Below, piece after piece: positions 33,026-34,359 of a DNA stretch of 34,359 nt. The stretch comes from Allomuricauda sp. TMED12 (GTDB lineage Bacteria; Bacteroidota; Bacteroidia; Flavobacteriales; Flavobacteriaceae). The stretch is from assembly GCA_002167435.2 (NCBI GenBank), contig NHBR02000123.1, positions 1 through 34,359 on the forward strand. The letters are read 5' to 3'. The first letter of the stretch is position 1. Every line of letters begins with the position of its first letter. Below the pieces are notes generated by a model. It searched no databases and was not told where the DNA came from. It worked only from the letters and a program-made list of their open reading frames with translations. The position numbers and the translations under genes were made by a program.

Positions 33026-34294
33026 TTATTTGTTTTCTATGCCCTCTTTTAAGATTTGTCCAAAACGGTACATATCTTCATAGGAACAATAGAGTGGTGC
33101 CGGGGCTAATCGTATAACATTGGGCTCCCTCCAATCGGTAATGACACCATTTTTCATTAAATAATCAAAGATAGGTTTCCCTTCACCGTGCAAAAACACG
33201 GAAAGTTGACAGCCTCTGGCTTCAGGGGTAATAATTTCGAACGTACTATCCACTTGCTTGTCGATTTCTTGTAGCACAAACTCCAAATAGGCCACAATGG
33301 TCTTTTGTTTTTTAATAAGGGTATCCATCCCAACCTCATCAAATATTTCCAGAGAGGCCAAATAGGGGGCAATGGAAAGTATGGGCGGATTGCTCAACTG
33401 CCATGCATCCGCGGTTTCAATAGGGTCAAACTCGGGTTTCATTAAAAAGCGAGTTTCTTTTTTGGTACCCCACCATCCTTCAAAACGGGGGATATCCTCT
33501 TTCCCCAAATGCCTTTCATGGACAAAGATTCCCGATGCATTGCCCGGACCGCTGTTCATGTATTTGTAACTGCACCATGCGGCAAAATCAGCGCCCCAAT
33601 CGTGCAGGTTCAACTTAATGTTTCCAACGGCATGGGCCAAATCCCAGCCCACAAAGGCACCTACATCCTTTCCTGCTTTGGTAATAGCCTCCATATCCAA
33701 CACCTGACCATTGTAATAATTCACACCACCCATCAACACAAGAGCAAGATCATCCCCTACCTCATTAATCTTTTGGATAATGTCCTCTGTCCGCCATGCA
33801 TGTTCGCCTTCTCGTTTTTTTACCTCTACAATGGCATCTTTGGGGTCCAACCCATGAAAACGGACCTGACTTTGCAGCATATACTGATCGGATGGAAATG
33901 CTTTTTCCTCACAAATAATCTTGAAACGCCTTTCTGTGGGTCGATAAAAGGACACCATCAACAAATGAAGGTTCACCGTTAGCGTGTTCATTACCGAAAT
34001 TTCTTTGGGTTTGGCACCAACCACCTTGCCCAACCCTTCAGCGAGTCTTTCGTGGTAATCCCACCAAGGCTTATCAGCGTAAAAATGTCCTTCCACGGCC
34101 AATTCCCGCCAATCCTTCATTACATCATCCACAAAATTTTGGGTTCGTTTGGGTTGAAGTCCTAGGGAGTTTCCTGTAAAATAGATGACATCCTTTCCAT
34201 TTACTTGGGGATAGTGAAATTCATTTCTATAGGGTGCAAGGGTGTCGGAAGCATCAAGCTCCTTGGCAAATGCAAGCGTATTTTGGAACGTCAT
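33026..34294 (-). CDS. kynU: Kynureninase
   Basis: PLP enzyme cleaving kynurenine or 3-hydroxykynurenine to anthranilate or 3-hydroxyanthranilate plus alanine. 422 residues, normal for the family. Seen: TGNSLGLQPKR (40-50), the phosphate/substrate segment FPSDQY (133-138), GWDLAHAVGN with D218 and the Schiff-base lysine K244 in WCSYKYMNSGPGN. C-terminal RGCQLSVF and REPNVIRLAPAPLY complete the kynureninase signature. Its promoter box lies 16 nt upstream. With kmo at 16791-18140 it supplies consecutive steps of the kynurenine route; the downstream enzyme (3-hydroxyanthranilate dioxygenase) is not in the window. Confidence 0.96.
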   Translation of the reverse strand: MTFQNTLAFAKELDASDTLAPYRNEFHYPQVNGKDVIYFTGNSLGLQPKRTQNFVDDVMKDWRELAVEGHFYADKPWWDYHERLAEGLGKVVGAKPKEISVMNTLTVNLHLLMVSFYRPTERRFKIICEEKAFPSDQYMLQSQVRFHGLDPKDAIVEVKKREGEHAWRTEDIIQKINEVGDDLALVLMGGVNYYNGQVLDMEAITKAGKDVGAFVGWDLAHAVGNIKLNLHDWGADFAAWCSYKYMNSGPGNASGIFVHERHLGKEDIPRFEGWWGTKKETRFLMKPEFDPIETADAWQLSNPPILSIAPYLASLEIFDEVGMDTLIKKQKTIVAYLEFVLQEIDKQVDSTFEIITPEARGCQLSVFLHGEGKPIFDYLMKNGVITDWREPNVIRLAPAPLYCSYEDMYRFGQILKEGIENK

Positions 34295-34310
34295 TCTTTT
34301 TGATTTTCCT

Positions 34311-34318
34311 CAAAAATA
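34311..34318 (-). promoter_or_regulatory. -7 box of kynU
   Basis: TATTTTTG on the minus strand, an exact TAnnTTTG match, ends 16 nt before the kynU ATG. A -33 element at standard distance is not evident, and the window ends 41 nt further upstream. Confidence 0.5.
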
Positions 34319-34359
34319 CGATTTGTGCAAGTAATCTGAAGAAAAGAAAACTACTCCAA

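Overview
The window looks like a chromosomal segment of a marine-type Flavobacteriaceae (Bacteroidota). The AT-rich genes carry almost no Shine-Dalgarno sequences, and upstream regions repeatedly hold the Bacteroidota -7 box TAnnTTTG. Gene families are typical flavobacterial ones: DUF1573, a PDZ aspartyl protease, several ECF sigma factors, the Fe-S photolyase cluster and MadLM. The genus cannot be fixed from the sequence alone. I see no rRNA, tRNA, CRISPR array, phage or complete insertion sequence.

Layout. 1-4.7 kb: valS and a DUF1573 gene diverge from back-to-back promoters, and a secreted PDZ aspartyl protease faces DUF1573 across a perfect-palindrome terminator. 4.8-7.1 kb: a PLP aminotransferase overlaps murB by 4 bp. 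7.2-9.4 kb: two ECF sigma modules. The first is a sigma translationally coupled to an RskA-like anti-sigma. The second is a sigma with no anti-sigma, preceded by a small four-cysteine membrane protein. 9.5-13.6 kb: lipA, GAPDH and a TPR hybrid histidine kinase form a tight run, and the kinase overlaps the convergent lpxK by a few bases. 14.7-16.6 kb: a Nif3-family gene is followed by a coiled-coil protein whose zinc-ribbon cysteines are all replaced. A terminator and a long palindromic intergenic repeat follow.

16.8-21.4 kb: kmo (kynurenine 3-monooxygenase) diverges from a three-gene light/DNA-repair operon: a 49-residue DUF2256 zinc finger, a DASH-type cryptochrome, and an Fe-S bacterial cryptochrome/(6-4) photolyase. 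21.4-23.7 kb, minus strand: ECF sigma, a 62-residue protein, an MscS-family channel and a short second-type ClpP. 23.8-27.4 kb: a lipoprotein, then a malonate cassette of an ACSF3/MatB-like malonyl-CoA synthetase with the MadL and MadM transporter subunits.

27.5-31.8 kb is an accessory-looking stretch of loosely spaced plus-strand genes: a four-TM protein, an SRPBCC protein, a secreted metallo-beta-lactamase-fold hydrolase, a secreted esterase with a TPR tail, and a CDA-fold deaminase. It ends in a clear pseudogene with two in-frame TGA codons. 31.8-34.3 kb, minus strand: kynU followed by an MFS transporter. With kmo at 17 kb, kynU gives two steps of tryptophan/kynurenine breakdown within the window, separated by the repair, stress and malonate genes.

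The most interesting items are the DUF2256-photolyase operon, the malonate uptake/activation cassette with no decarboxylase, the cysteine-less zinc ribbon, the NqrM-like small membrane protein coupled to an ECF sigma, the GAPDH-kinase coupling, and the TGA-interrupted pseudogene.
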